Of a stretch of DNA of 64,000 nucleotides, positions 20,350-31,283 are shown piece by piece. The stretch is from Tethya wilhelma (lineage: Eukaryota; Porifera; Demospongiae; Tethyida; Tethyidae): positions 519,068 through 583,067 of the forward strand of contig CAXIPT010000004.1 in the NCBI GenBank assembly GCA_964030475.1, written 5' to 3'. Below the pieces are notes generated by a model, which was not told the origin of the DNA, did no database searches, and saw only the letters and a program-made list of their open reading frames with translations. The position numbers were made by a program, and so were the translations under genes. Position 1 is the stretch's first letter. Each line of letters begins with the position of its first letter.

Positions 20350-21858
20350 ATATAATAACCATGCAATGCCATGCAATAGTAATAATAATAATATTATAAC
20401 AAGTAGTAAAAATTTTATAAAAATGAGAGGTGTAGGAATGGGCAGTGCGGTAAAAAGCAATGAAACAAGGCAAGTCTCTGAATTTCGGCACATGACTACT
20501 TCATTTTCATGAGTCAATTGCAAGCCTAGTTTGAATTCCATTCATAATTATATAGATGTCAGTCATTTGGCTCATGAGTCAATGTAAGCAATCACTTGAC
20601 CAATTTGGATGAAGTAACAATCACATTGAATTCATTTAGAATGTAGATACACAAAGAGTAGGGCACAAAAAATGAAGTAGTCATGTGCCGAAATTCAGAG
20701 ACTTGCCTTGTTTCATTGCTTTTTACCGCACTGCCCATTCCTACACCTCTCATTTTTATAAAATTTTTACTACTTGTTCATTCACTTTTTTCAACACCAA
20801 GGTGCTCAATCGCATGGAGAAAATCACACAGCAGAGGCGCGCATGCGCATTATATGCATGCAAACCACGTGGTCTATTGACGACCTTTACCTACATCAAA
20901 ATGGCTAAATAAAAAGTACAGTATTTTATATCGAGAGTTTCAAAGCTGCCTAGATTTTGTTTGCTGCCTTTTCGCCAGCAAACGAGTCGAAAAGGACGTA
21001 CTGTGCATGAAATGAAGTCTCACTATATTGTCAAAGTTGGCTAGATGTCTTTTGTTTGTCTGGAAATCGCGTTCAAGTAAGTCAGTTAGGAAGGAAGGGG
21101 AGAACAAAATTGCACTCTTCTGGCTTCTCGCCAGCGCTCTCTCCAGAGTGCTCTAGAGACTTCCTGCCAGTTTTCTTTGTTAATACAGTAAGAAAATTGT
21201 ATGGGAGAGGCTATGAAATGCATTTGAAGGCTTATCTTCCTTTTCTTGAAAGTTTATAAACATGAACATTTTGTATTGTGTCTATGGGACAGTCGGCCCA
21301 TTCCTACTATACGTACTACCGTACGTATGATATTATGTAACAATTATTTGTAATGGTCGATTCAACCTTGCAGATATTTTTATTTTGACAAGAGTAAGTG
21401 AATTATTACTAATAATGGATGAATTATTGACACACCTTAGTAATTTAGAGCAACTTGGTATTTAGAACCGACACCATGTCGATCATGCCAATTAATAATG
21501 TACCTATTGGATGTATGCATGATCTCATAATGAGGAACTTACTTAATTTGTTTTAACAATTATGTCAAATTGCTGTTCTTGTGCAATCTTAATTGCAAAA
21601 TTAATTAATTACACATGCATGCTCAAGTTAATTAAGTGGAAGTTTCCACATTCCTTGCAGTTTATATACTGATAATTGTATTCAAGCAATTCAAGGTCAA
21701 ATACATGCCCATCCACGACATACATCCCGTCCTAGGAATGTGTATACAAAAGCCAGAGGTAGATTATGTGACGCACATAGCCAGCAAAATTCGATCTCTA
21801 GCTGGAGAACTTACTCAGAGTGTCTGAACTATGGCAACTCAGAACACTAAACCTCAAA
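20350..21858. other. Intergenic between L1 and L2
   Basis: Mostly occupied by element R2 (20399-21330); the rest is L2 upstream sequence with no gene seen. Confidence 0.55.
20399..21330 (+). repeat. R2: ~1-kb repeat element with internal inverted repeat
   Basis: Starts ACAAGTAGTAAAAATTTT about 50 bases after the L1 stop. Its first arm (to about 20515) is repeated in reverse at about 20665-20775. It then carries CGCATGCGCA, CCACGTGG and AAAATGGCT, and ends at the palindrome around ACGTACTACCGTACGTAT. No coding potential found. Confidence 0.8.
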
Positions 21859-22741
21859 ATGTGGCTTTTCTCTTTACTATTCATTCTTAATCTAATGTCA
21901 GTCAACTCCATTGGGCTGGGTGAAGAAGATGGTGCTCTCCCTCTCACTCCCATTGTGATCCCACCTGATTCCACCACCAGTGGAGTCTGTCCAGCAAATG
22001 TTGTCAGAGAAGAAGCACCGGACAAAACATCACGAGTTAAATTCGAATCTCTTTACGATCATTATATTTAGTGTCCCAATTCCAGAGTGTGGAGATGGAC
22101 TGTGGACTCCAGTAGCTTTCCTCAACATGAGTGATCCTGAAGCTCAATGTCCACCAGCTTTTAGACTGTACGACCAAAACAACGTGAGAGCTTGTGGCAG
22201 GCCAATTACATCCACAGGAAGCTGTGTTTCTGAGTTCTTAACAATTCCTTTGGAGTACGGCAAAGTGTGTGGACGAATCATTGGATATCAGTATGCATCA
22301 ACTTCAGCATTTCATCAAATTGACGAATCTATCGATACTTGGTATACTGATGGTGTCAGTCTGACCTATGGATCTCCACGCAATTACATTTGGACATTTG
22401 CTTCTGGTCTCACTTATAGTAGTAGTGACTCTTGTCATGAGTGTGTGGCACAGAGTTTTGATAATAGACCAACATTTGTTGGAAACAACTACTTCTGTGA
22501 ATCTGGAGCAAATACACAAGGTGATTTAAGTGAGCAATTTTTCCGCACTGAAGACCCTCTCTGGGATGGTATGGGCTGTCCCGAAGCAAATGCAAATTGC
22601 TGTGCATTCAACACTCCTCCCTGGTTCTCAGTTGATCTTGCTGGTCCTACGACTGACGATATTGAAGTTCGTATCTGTTGTGACCAAAATACAATAGATG
22701 AAGATGTCACAATCGGGCTCCTTGAGTTGTATGTCCAGTAA
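21859..22741 (+). pseudogene. L2: Cys-rich secreted protein gene with a frameshift
   Basis: The first part (MWLFSLLFILNLMSVNSIG signal peptide, then the TPIVIPPDSTTSGVCPAN motif) is in one frame. After REEAP the sequence is four bases longer than L3 over the same stretch, and the remaining domain (VPIPECGDGLW to LLELYVQ) is read in another frame. The second part keeps all family motifs: NNVRACGRP, GKVCGRIIGYQ, YTDGVSLTYGSPR, TFVGNNYFCESG, EDPLWDG, NTPPWFSV, DDIEVRICCDQ. A recent pseudogene or assembly error; no intron that would restore the frame is evident. Confidence 0.65.
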
Positions 22742-23452
22742 CATATAAAGTTTTGTGTAATAGTGTGTGAAAATTTATTGTGCCTTAATATATTATAACT
22801 TTTACTAGAACTTACAAACAAAATGTATCATAGCTAATGATATTGGACTGTACAGGCATGATTGTAGAACTGTAGAGCGATTTCATTTGAGCAATAATTA
22901 ATGTGTTCTGCTAATCAAAAGTATGTACAGATCATATAATTTTTAAGGAAATTTGTTTTATGAATACTTATAGCTGCTGCATGCATATAAGTCAATGTAT
23001 ATGCGTGTTTTTCCCTCCTATAGTATAATAATGAAGTTTGAAGTAATATGCATGCATGGGCAGTGCATGCTTGTAGTACAATTTCATTCTCATAAAGTCA
23101 TAATCTCATGAGACAAAGTCTACCTTACTATAACAACTAAGGTGTGCCATGGAGAGCTATAAGCCTATACTGACTAATAGATATTGCCTTTAGTGGACAT
23201 GAGTCAAGAAGTTGTGCATATAAAAAGAGGCTGTGTAATGCATACAAGCTTCATTCAGGCTAGCTGGCTTTGCTAATTCAGCAGAATATACACTGGCATA
23301 TAAATTCAACTGTGAATAATAGTCAAAGGAGCTACAAATATATTCAAAATACATTGGCCAATTTCTGTGGCAAGAGACCTATATATAACAGATACGAAAG
23401 ACGAGCACATTTAAACTATAATACAGCAAGTAGCTAGTATAAATCTGCAGCA
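22742..23452. other. Intergenic between L2 and L3
   Basis: L3 promoter region. TATAAAAAG near 23219 and a second TATA-like stretch (CTATATATAA) near 23380 are both possible L3 TATA boxes. No gene seen. Confidence 0.5.
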
Positions 23453-24334
23453 ATGTATCTTAGCATACTAGTTGTTGTGGCTGCTGCCGTTGTAGCACCG
23501 GTGCTAGTCAGTTCTCAGGGTGATGGTGCTCTCCCTCTCACTCCTGTTGTGATCCCACCTGATTCCACCACCAGTGGAGTCTGTCCAGCAAATGATGTCA
23601 GAGAAGAAGCACGACAAAACATTTCGAGTTCCGTTCAAACGATTCTACGATCATTTTTTACCGTACCAGTTCCAGAGTGTGGAGATGGACTGTGGACTCC
23701 AGTAGCTTTCCTGAACATGAGTGATCCTGACACTCAGTGTCCGACAGCTTTTAGACTGTACGATCAAAACAACGTGAGAGCTTGTGGAAGACAACTTACA
23801 TCCACTGCAAGCTGTGATTCTGAATTTCTATCTGTTCCTATAGAGTATGGCAAAGTGTGTGGCCGAATCATTGGATACCAGTTTGCATCAACTACGCCAT
23901 TTTTAGCTAATGTAGGCATCGATACTTGGTATACTGATGGTATCAGTATGACATACGGATCTCCACGCAACCACATTTGGACATTTGCTTCAGCTGTCTC
24001 TGATGATTTCCATGGTACTGATGCTTGTCCTTGTGCAAATGGTCGCTCTGATCATATTCCAACCTTTGTTGGGACCAACTACTTCTGTGAATCTGGGGCA
24101 AGGAATGCAGCTGAGCTGCAACAACAACCTTTCCGCTCTGAAGACCCTCTCTGGGATGGTCTGGACTGTCCAGCTACAACTGACAATTGTTGTACATTCA
24201 ACACTCCTCCCTGGTTCTCAGTTGATCTTGCTGGTCCTACGACTGACGATATTGAAGTTCGAATCTGTTGTGACCAAGACAATATGATCGATGAAGATGT
24301 CACAATCGGGCTCTTTGAGTTGTACGTCCAGTAG
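23453..24334 (+). CDS. L3: Cys-rich secreted protein, 293 aa, intact
   Basis: Single exon. Signal peptide about 1-21 (MYLSILVVVAAAVVAPVLVS), then a leader with LPLTPVVIPPDSTTSGVCPA and EARQNISSSVQ. From about residue 75 comes a Cys-rich domain of about 215 residues with PECGDGLW, FLNMSDP, NNVRACGR, GKVCGRIIGYQ, YGSPRNHIWTFA, PTFVGTNYFCESG, DPLWDG, CCTFNTPPWFSV, PTTDDIEVRICCDQ and the C-terminal ELYVQ. I know similar proteins from sponge and cnidarian gene sets but no name or function. AATAAA at 24472 fits a polyadenylation signal. Use this copy as the reference for judging the breaks in L1 and L2. Confidence 0.85.
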   Translation: MYLSILVVVAAAVVAPVLVSSQGDGALPLTPVVIPPDSTTSGVCPANDVREEARQNISSSVQTILRSFFTVPVPECGDGLWTPVAFLNMSDPDTQCPTAFRLYDQNNVRACGRQLTSTASCDSEFLSVPIEYGKVCGRIIGYQFASTTPFLANVGIDTWYTDGISMTYGSPRNHIWTFASAVSDDFHGTDACPCANGRSDHIPTFVGTNYFCESGARNAAELQQQPFRSEDPLWDGLDCPATTDNCCTFNTPPWFSVDLAGPTTDDIEVRICCDQDNMIDEDVTIGLFELYVQ

Positions 24335-24604
24335 CATAGAATTTTGTACAATAGTGTGTGAAAGATAATATAATGCCTGAGAACGACATTAATTGTATAC
24401 CGACTTAGAACGTGTGAACCAAATGTATCATAATGCTATTGAATAATGCATGCATACATGGATTGTAGAACAATAAAGTGATTTTATTTGAACAATAATG
24501 TGTTATATATCAATATAATATTTTATTATTATGGATTATAGTTATTTGATTTTTATGGACATCTTAGCTGCTGATAAATGTATATGCAATAGAACGTTTT
24601 AATG

Positions 24605-24715
24605 TGTTTGCAATTGGTACTTGTTTACAATTGGGGCTGTCTTGGGAGATCTATAAAAAAAACAATAGTGAACTTTTTACAGTGGGTGGCCTTAAGAAAT
24701 AACGCATGTGCAATG
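24605..24715. repeat. Dispersed repeat copy a in the L cluster
   Basis: Shares TTTACAATTGG, TCTTGGGA and GTGGGTGGCC with copies near 25380-25505 and 27272-27370; diverged and non-coding. Confidence 0.5.
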
Positions 24716-25379
24716 CGGATGCACACAAATGTTTTTGTAGGTCGTTTCCGTAAAGTCATTACGAATGAATATTCTTGATGACCATGAATTAATTCAACGT
24801 GACTAACATGGGTGGACTATTATGCTCACAGGTAGGTTTTGGCTTATGATGTACAGTATGCTATCACAAACATGAATTATTAATGAATGTGATGTATTCA
24901 AGTTCTGCAGGGGTGCAGTGAATTCAAATTCAAAGCGCATATGCATGTTTATAATAATGATTATTCAGTCAGTAACAATTATAAGATGGTTCAGTGAAGA
25001 ATGAAGTAGCAAGGCAGACACAGGTTCAAGTTAGCATGTATATCACACAGTTGACTTAGTCACTTGACAGGTATTTTAGCTAGGACTCAAGCAATGTGCA
25101 CGTGAGATTGTGAGTGTATGTGAGTGCAATGACTCAGTGCATGTGCAAGTTTTATACTCTAGCCGCCTTGTTCTCAGTCTCCTCCCATATCATTGAAAAG
25201 AATTCCCCTGAGTTTCAGGGTGCATGGGAGTATAGGAGGGTTACTATATTATCACTTTTAACTTAATTTCTTAAGTGCATGACATTGTATTTTCAACAAG
25301 TTGCATGCATGCATGCGTGTATGTAGTGGTCATAAGGTGCATGATGCATGACATGTAGTAAAATGTGTATTTGTAATCA

Positions 25380-25505
25380 TTAACCACTTATTTACAATTG
25401 GCACTACCTTGGGAAATCCTACACAAACAATTTATTTCTTTTTACATTGGGTGGCCTAAATAGCTCATGATCAGTGTCATAATGAACACACGTACAATGA
25501 GGTAC
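25380..25505. repeat. Dispersed repeat copy b in the L cluster
   Basis: Same core words as the copies near 24605 and 27272, in the same orientation. Confidence 0.5.
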
Positions 25506-26067
25506 AGAAATATTTTGTGCCTCACTACACATGTCTTATTATGGTATATAGATCATTTTCGTAAAAGTCTTTGAGAATGTAATTTTGAAGCATAAAAATG
25601 AATTTAGACTAAGAGGATTTTGGAACTTTGAATTAGCTATAACCATTATACATGGACCAGGCACACAGACTTATGAATGTGTACATGCTTGAGCAATATA
25701 CTGACAATGCCATGATGCATGCATACTATAATACCATTGAAGCCTTTAATTCAAGCTAGTGCACATATGCTTGCTATTATGAACACAAACTCAACATAAT
25801 TTATTATACATGCACAATCATGATTATCCATATAGTTAACAATCAATCAGGACCACTAATTTTTAAGTTCATACGTTTCAAAAAACAATAATTAACAGTT
25901 CTAGCAGCACTATTATGGTGTCATACTATGTCATCAGGTAGAAACTTTAGTAATATTAATGAGACTCATTTACTACTATACAATAATTTTATGGTTATTG
26001 ATCTATACAAATCATTAATTGATCGCTAACTACTATAGATGCATGTTCATATATTAGCTAATTCAGT

Positions 26068-26982
26068 TTACTGGACGTAGAGCTCAAGAAGCTCAATTGC
26101 AACATCTTCGTCATTTGTATTCCCTTGGTCACCACAGATTCGAACTTCGATATCATCAGTTGTAGGAGCATCAAGATCGACTGAGAACCATGGAGGGCTG
26201 TTGAACTCACAACAGTTGTCAGTTGTAAGGGGACAATCCTGACCATCCCAAAGAGGGTCATCGGTAAATAAACGCAAGTCTTGAGGTAACCTGACAATGC
26301 CTGTATAGCCAGCTTCACAGAAATAGTTATTTCCAACAAAGTCCGGAACATGATCTGGCCCTCCCGCACACAAACAGACGGAAGATGAACTACTAGGTAA
26401 ATCATCAGTTAGAGAAGCAGCAAACGTCCAAATGTGATTGCGTGGAGATCCATAGGTCAGACTAACACCATCTGTGTACCAAGTATCAATTACTGCTGGT
26501 GGGTTTGAATTAAGAAATGGTGTTGGGGATCCAAACTGGTACCCGGTGATTCGTCCACACACTTTGCTGTACTCCAAAGGACCATTGTCACCAACCGTGA
26601 GGATCTGAGAATTACAGCTTCCAGTGGATGTAGCTAGCCTACCACAAGCTCGTACATTGTTTTCTTCGTACAGTCTAAAACCTTGTGGACATTGAGTTGC
26701 AGGATCAGTCATATCAAACAAAGCTACTTGAGTCCACTGTCCATCTCCACACTCTGGAACTGACATACCAAATGATTCCAATAGCATTTGAACAGAGCTT
26801 GAAATATTTTGTCTTGCTTCTTCTCTGACAGCATTTGCTGGACAGGCTCCACTGGTGGTGGAATCGGGAGGGATCACAATGGGAGTGAGAGGGAGAGTGA
26901 TGTTGAACTCATTGACAATTGAGCTTGCTGGCATCAGAACACTAGCCACAACCACCACAAAAAACACACTGATACACATCAT
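26068..26982 (-). CDS. L4: Cys-rich secreted protein, 304 aa, intact
   Basis: Start chosen at 26982 (MMCISVFFVVVVASVLMPAS) because it gives a compact signal peptide; an in-frame start 93 bases upstream would add a second hydrophobic stretch. Leader with LPLTPIVIPPDSTTSGACPA and SSSVQMLLESFG, then the same Cys-rich domain as L3: PECGDGQW, NNVRACGR, SKVCGRITGYQFG, YGSPRNHIWTFA, PDFVGNNYFCEAG, DPLWDG, NSPPWFSVDL, TTDDIEVRICGDQ, ending ELYVQ. It is the only L gene on the minus strand. TATAAAG occurs about 155 bases upstream. Function unknown. Confidence 0.85.
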   Translation of the reverse strand: MMCISVFFVVVVASVLMPASSIVNEFNITLPLTPIVIPPDSTTSGACPANAVREEARQNISSSVQMLLESFGMSVPECGDGQWTQVALFDMTDPATQCPQGFRLYEENNVRACGRLATSTGSCNSQILTVGDNGPLEYSKVCGRITGYQFGSPTPFLNSNPPAVIDTWYTDGVSLTYGSPRNHIWTFAASLTDDLPSSSSSVCLCAGGPDHVPDFVGNNYFCEAGYTGIVRLPQDLRLFTDDPLWDGQDCPLTTDNCCEFNSPPWFSVDLDAPTTDDIEVRICGDQGNTNDEDVAIELLELYVQ

Positions 26983-27137
26983 TATATATGTATAGTCAGC
27001 AAAACATAAGATTGTTTCAGTGAAAAATGAAGTAGCAAGGAAGATAAGCACGATCAAGTTACTAGATGTACACACACAGATGTGTTCAAACGTATATAGC
27101 TCAAGTGATCGATGTGAGTTTGAAAGTTTTAGACCAA

Positions 27138-27144
27138 CTTTATA
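27138..27144 (-). promoter_or_regulatory. TATA-like box, possible L4 promoter
   Basis: TATAAAG on the minus strand about 155 bases upstream of the L4 start; the same kind of sequence recurs near 27173. Confidence 0.35.
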
Positions 27145-27271
27145 CCCAGGCCCCTCCGAATTCCCTAGCCAGTTTTATACATGGGAGTATAACATGAGGT
27201 TACTGCTCTTTAACATATCTTCAACAATGTTCAATAGAGGAATGACTGCAGCAATGGGTAGTTATAATTAT

Positions 27272-27370
27272 TTCTTTAAATGTTTACAATTGGAACTGTC
27301 TTGGGAAATCCTACACATGTACTCTTTTATATTGGGTGGCCAAATAATTCAACACGCATAATACACATGT
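27272..27370. repeat. Dispersed repeat copy c in the L cluster
   Basis: Third copy of the TTTACAATTGG...TTGGGTGGCC repeat, upstream of L4. Confidence 0.5.
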
Positions 27371-28573
27371 GCTATGAAGCATGCAAAAACTTAGTAGGTG
27401 GTTTAAAATTTTTGTAAGCGATCTTTATGAATGTAGTTGTGAGTAATCGACTGATCGTAGAAGTATGAAGTTATTAATTTTTGTTACAAATTATGGAACA
27501 GTATAAATGTGACTTAGACATGGTCCATTGCTCACAGACACATGTAGCAACAATAGTATTATACTCCCACTGTTGATTTAGTGTTCTAAAGAATATTGAA
27601 GAGCGCCACCAAACCTGACTGTCAAATGGAGTGGCAGAAGGTCAACTGGTTTGCTCAAGGTGGGTAAAACTGGTTTGACAATGGCATGGACCACATGAGA
27701 AAATGGGATAGCTATATATACTGACTAAAGTCTGTCTGGTTTGAGAATGCGGGTAGAAAAAATCGAACAATCTTTCTTATTATCCAACTGATTTCAAAAT
27801 TTCAAGCACCATTGGAAAGTGCTCATTCTTCCCATTCTTTTGATTGCTCTTCCAGCTTCCTACGCCTTACCAGAGCTCTTACCAGTCAAATATTAGCTAT
27901 TTTGTCCCATAAGAAAAGTATTGGCGTGAATCTCATTATTTTGCTTCCGGCAGCATTCTCAAACCATGATGGAATTTAGGTTGTACACAATGCATTAAAC
28001 AAACAAATCAACTGAGTTTAATAGGCACTACTCCCAGGGTTAATTTTTTTTCACCACATAGCTAAATAAAGTAAAAACTAAGAATTCAACTCACCTTATC
28101 TCAACACTCAATTCTTCCGCGTACAGGCATGGCTCAACTGGACACTGTGAGGCTCAAGTGGTGGAATCACTCAGCTGCTGTGACTACCATCATGATTCAG
28201 CACTGGACTGAGCCTTTTGCAGACTACCATCCACAGCACTTGTTTAGCTGCCTCATATTATGAGAAACTGAACACAACGGGCAAATGTCAATTTGACATG
28301 AACTTACTATGAACTGAGTTGTTTCAAGTCAGTAGCTTCCCTCGCCTTTGACCTTGGGCACGTGCAGCAGTTCAGATTTTACCGCCAATAATTTTGTTAT
28401 TATTTTGAACAAAAAGGGTTAAAAAAACAACTACTCCAACTGATTTATGGTAAGGGTCGTTAACTCATTTTCTTGGTCATTTGCATGCCAAAACTTGCCC
28501 AGGAATTTCTTTCTTTTTTAGGAAGAACCGTCTATTCCTAAACAAAACAAAGCTTGGTGAAAGCTTAACAAAG

Positions 28574-29508
28574 ATGCCTAAACGTAAACAGAAGGCAGCC
28601 GACCCAGAGAGCAGTGACGTAGACCCTTCAAAGCTCAAAGTTGCTGAGCTGAAGGAAGAGCTGGAGAAAAGAGGTCTCGACACTAGTGGAAAGAAAGCCG
28701 AGCTGGTTGCTAGACTGGAAGATGCCATCCAAGGAGCCGGTAAGAGGAAGAGAGAGAGAGAAAGAGAGATTTTAAATGTAGAAATGTAGATTTTTTCATT
28801 ATTTGAAGTTTGTGTAAAAAAAGTGGGCGTGTCTCTTGTGTATGTATGTATGTGTGTGTGTGTCTGGAAGTACAAATGATAGTTATCTGCACACCCACAC
28901 ACATACAAATAGCTTCATCTCCCACAAAGAAGTCTAAAGAAGACACCTCATCTTCCACCTCCAAGCCTTCCTCTACTGATTACTCTAAGATGACGGTAGC
29001 TCAACTTCGAAAGGAGCTCGAAGACAAGGGGTTGGATACATCGGGAAAGAAGGCGGAGCTTGTTGCTAGGTTACAAGGGAGTGGTTCAAAAAGTGACGCC
29101 AAAAGTAAGTTGAATCAACCTGAGTGTTGTATCGTACTATTTTGTTCTGACTTGTGGCTGTGTTCTGAGCTACAGTTGTTAAATTTCTTCACTGGATCAT
29201 AAAATTTTATTTGTGCCTTCATTTTCTCACTGAGACTTGACCAAATCAGTAGTGTTTCAAACACTAATAATGCAATAGGGTAGATTCTGTTAGTAGCCAC
29301 GTAATTGTCCTTCACCAGTCAAAGTCTCAGAGCTATATAGTGTATATAAAATCTGAAGAAAATCCAAGGAAAAAAAGATCTGTTGCGTTACTAAAGTCTC
29401 TTTGCATTCACCCTAGCTGCTTCAAGCAAAGCGGCTGGCTAGCATGTGTGAGAGTAAAACAGAGTGCATATGTACAGTAAAATCCATGAAGCTACGAGTA
29501 AAAGTGTG

Positions 29509-29553
<45 letters not shown>

Positions 29554-30563
29554 TACATACTGTAGCTTCTGTGAAGAAAGAAGAGCCTTCAGAAGCTGAG
29601 CTGAAGGAGGAGACTGACTTTAGCAAGGCCATGAGAGCCTTGAAGAGTGAACCAAAGAAACCATCAGCCAGCAAGAAGAAGAGAAAAGTGGATGCAATGG
29701 TGCGTAACCAAGACAATCTAATGTCAGATTGATATAATTATTGTATCGATTCAGTATTAATATTATAAATTGTGCATTAAAAATCTACATGTACAAGTAG
29801 ATCATTTTACAAGCTATAAATTTCAGTGTTCTCTAAAAACTAATATGTGCAGTAAAATAATGTAAAATGCATGCATGTTACATAATTATGCATGCATGTA
29901 CCATGTTACATGCACATGCATGTACCATGGCATGATGCTTGTCTCTCCAAGTGCAGGTACCAGGTGGTCCAAGCTACAGTGTTCTGGATGACTGGGATTG
30001 TATGCTCAACCAAACCAACATAGGCCAGAACAACAACAAGTATTACGTCATCCAGTTGTTGACTCGGGCTTCAAGGTAAAAACTATTAGTTCATCTTTCT
30101 TCAATATAGTTAATAATTTTAGTAAATTGAGATTTGAAGTTCCACGTATCTCAAATGATATTTGCAGATTTTAATTTCCAGAAATAGACATATACACAAA
30201 GTGTATTGCAATAGCCTACATGTACTTAAAAAACATTTTGTGTAAATTATAATTATATTGACTTTTAAAATTTGGAAATAGTGAGCTGTTTTGGCCAATC
30301 ATCAAAGTTTACGTTGTTGCTTCTTGTTTCTTTCTCTAAGGTACTCCGTTTGGACGAGATGGGGGCGTGTTGGTGAACCGGGTCAGAACGCCATGAAGGG
30401 TCCTTTCTCCTCCTTTGATGCGGCAGAGAAAGAGTTTAAGAAGAAGTTTCAGGACAAGACGAAGAATAAGTGGGAGGACCGTGCGAACTTTGAACCCGTC
30501 AAGGGGAAGTATACCCTCCTAGAGATGGATGATGAGCAGGACTCACAGGAGGCTATGGTGAGG

Positions 30564-30624
<61 letters not shown>

Positions 30625-31224
30625 GGCTGGAATAAAATTTGGTGGATTCTCAAAAATTTCATCATTGGTGGATTTAATATAAAGTTATTACTGTACATGT
30701 TTGAAAGTTATAAGTACATACACATGTTTGAAACACAACACAGTATAAAAAACACACACACACAAAAAGTACATGTTTGAAAGTTATAACTATTCGTATT
30801 TAACCAAGTTCAACATTGATGATATGATAAGCACATCATTATAATTCTTTCATTTTCAATTTCAATTTCATTCACCTAAACCACAGGAAGTTGAAAGCAA
30901 ACTGGCAGCTCTAGATGAACCTGATGCTCCTGCCCCCGTCGTAAAACCCACGACACTTGATAAACCAACACAAGCCTTGGTGAAACTTATCTTTGACAAT
31001 GATATGTTTCGAGAAGCAATGCAGAGCTTGGAGATTGGTACGTCTGTGTGTGTGTGTGTGGGTGTGTGTGTGTGTGTGTGTGAGTGTACAATTCGCTTCT
31101 TTCCACAGACACTAAAAAGATGCCCCTAGGTAAACTGAGCAAACCACAAATAGCCAAAGGATTTGAAGTAAGTAGTAAGAGCATAGTTGGAAGAAACATA
31201 ATCTCCTACTTCGACAGCTCTACN

Positions 31225-31283
<59 letters not shown>

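Larger units (their letters stand above)
24335..26067. other. Tail-to-tail intergenic between L3 and L4
   Basis: No gene seen. Contains two diverged copies of a roughly 100-base repeat (about 24605-24715 and 25380-25505) built around TTTACAATTGG...CTGTCTTGGGA...GGGTGGCC. A third copy lies upstream of L4. Confidence 0.55.
26983..28573. other. Divergent intergenic region between L4 and the PARP gene
   Basis: Contains repeat copy c and the upstream regions of both neighbours. GGTAAGGGTCGTTAAC at about 28449 resembles the GGTAATGGTCG motif of the GTPase promoters, in the opposite relation to its gene. No gene seen. Confidence 0.5.
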
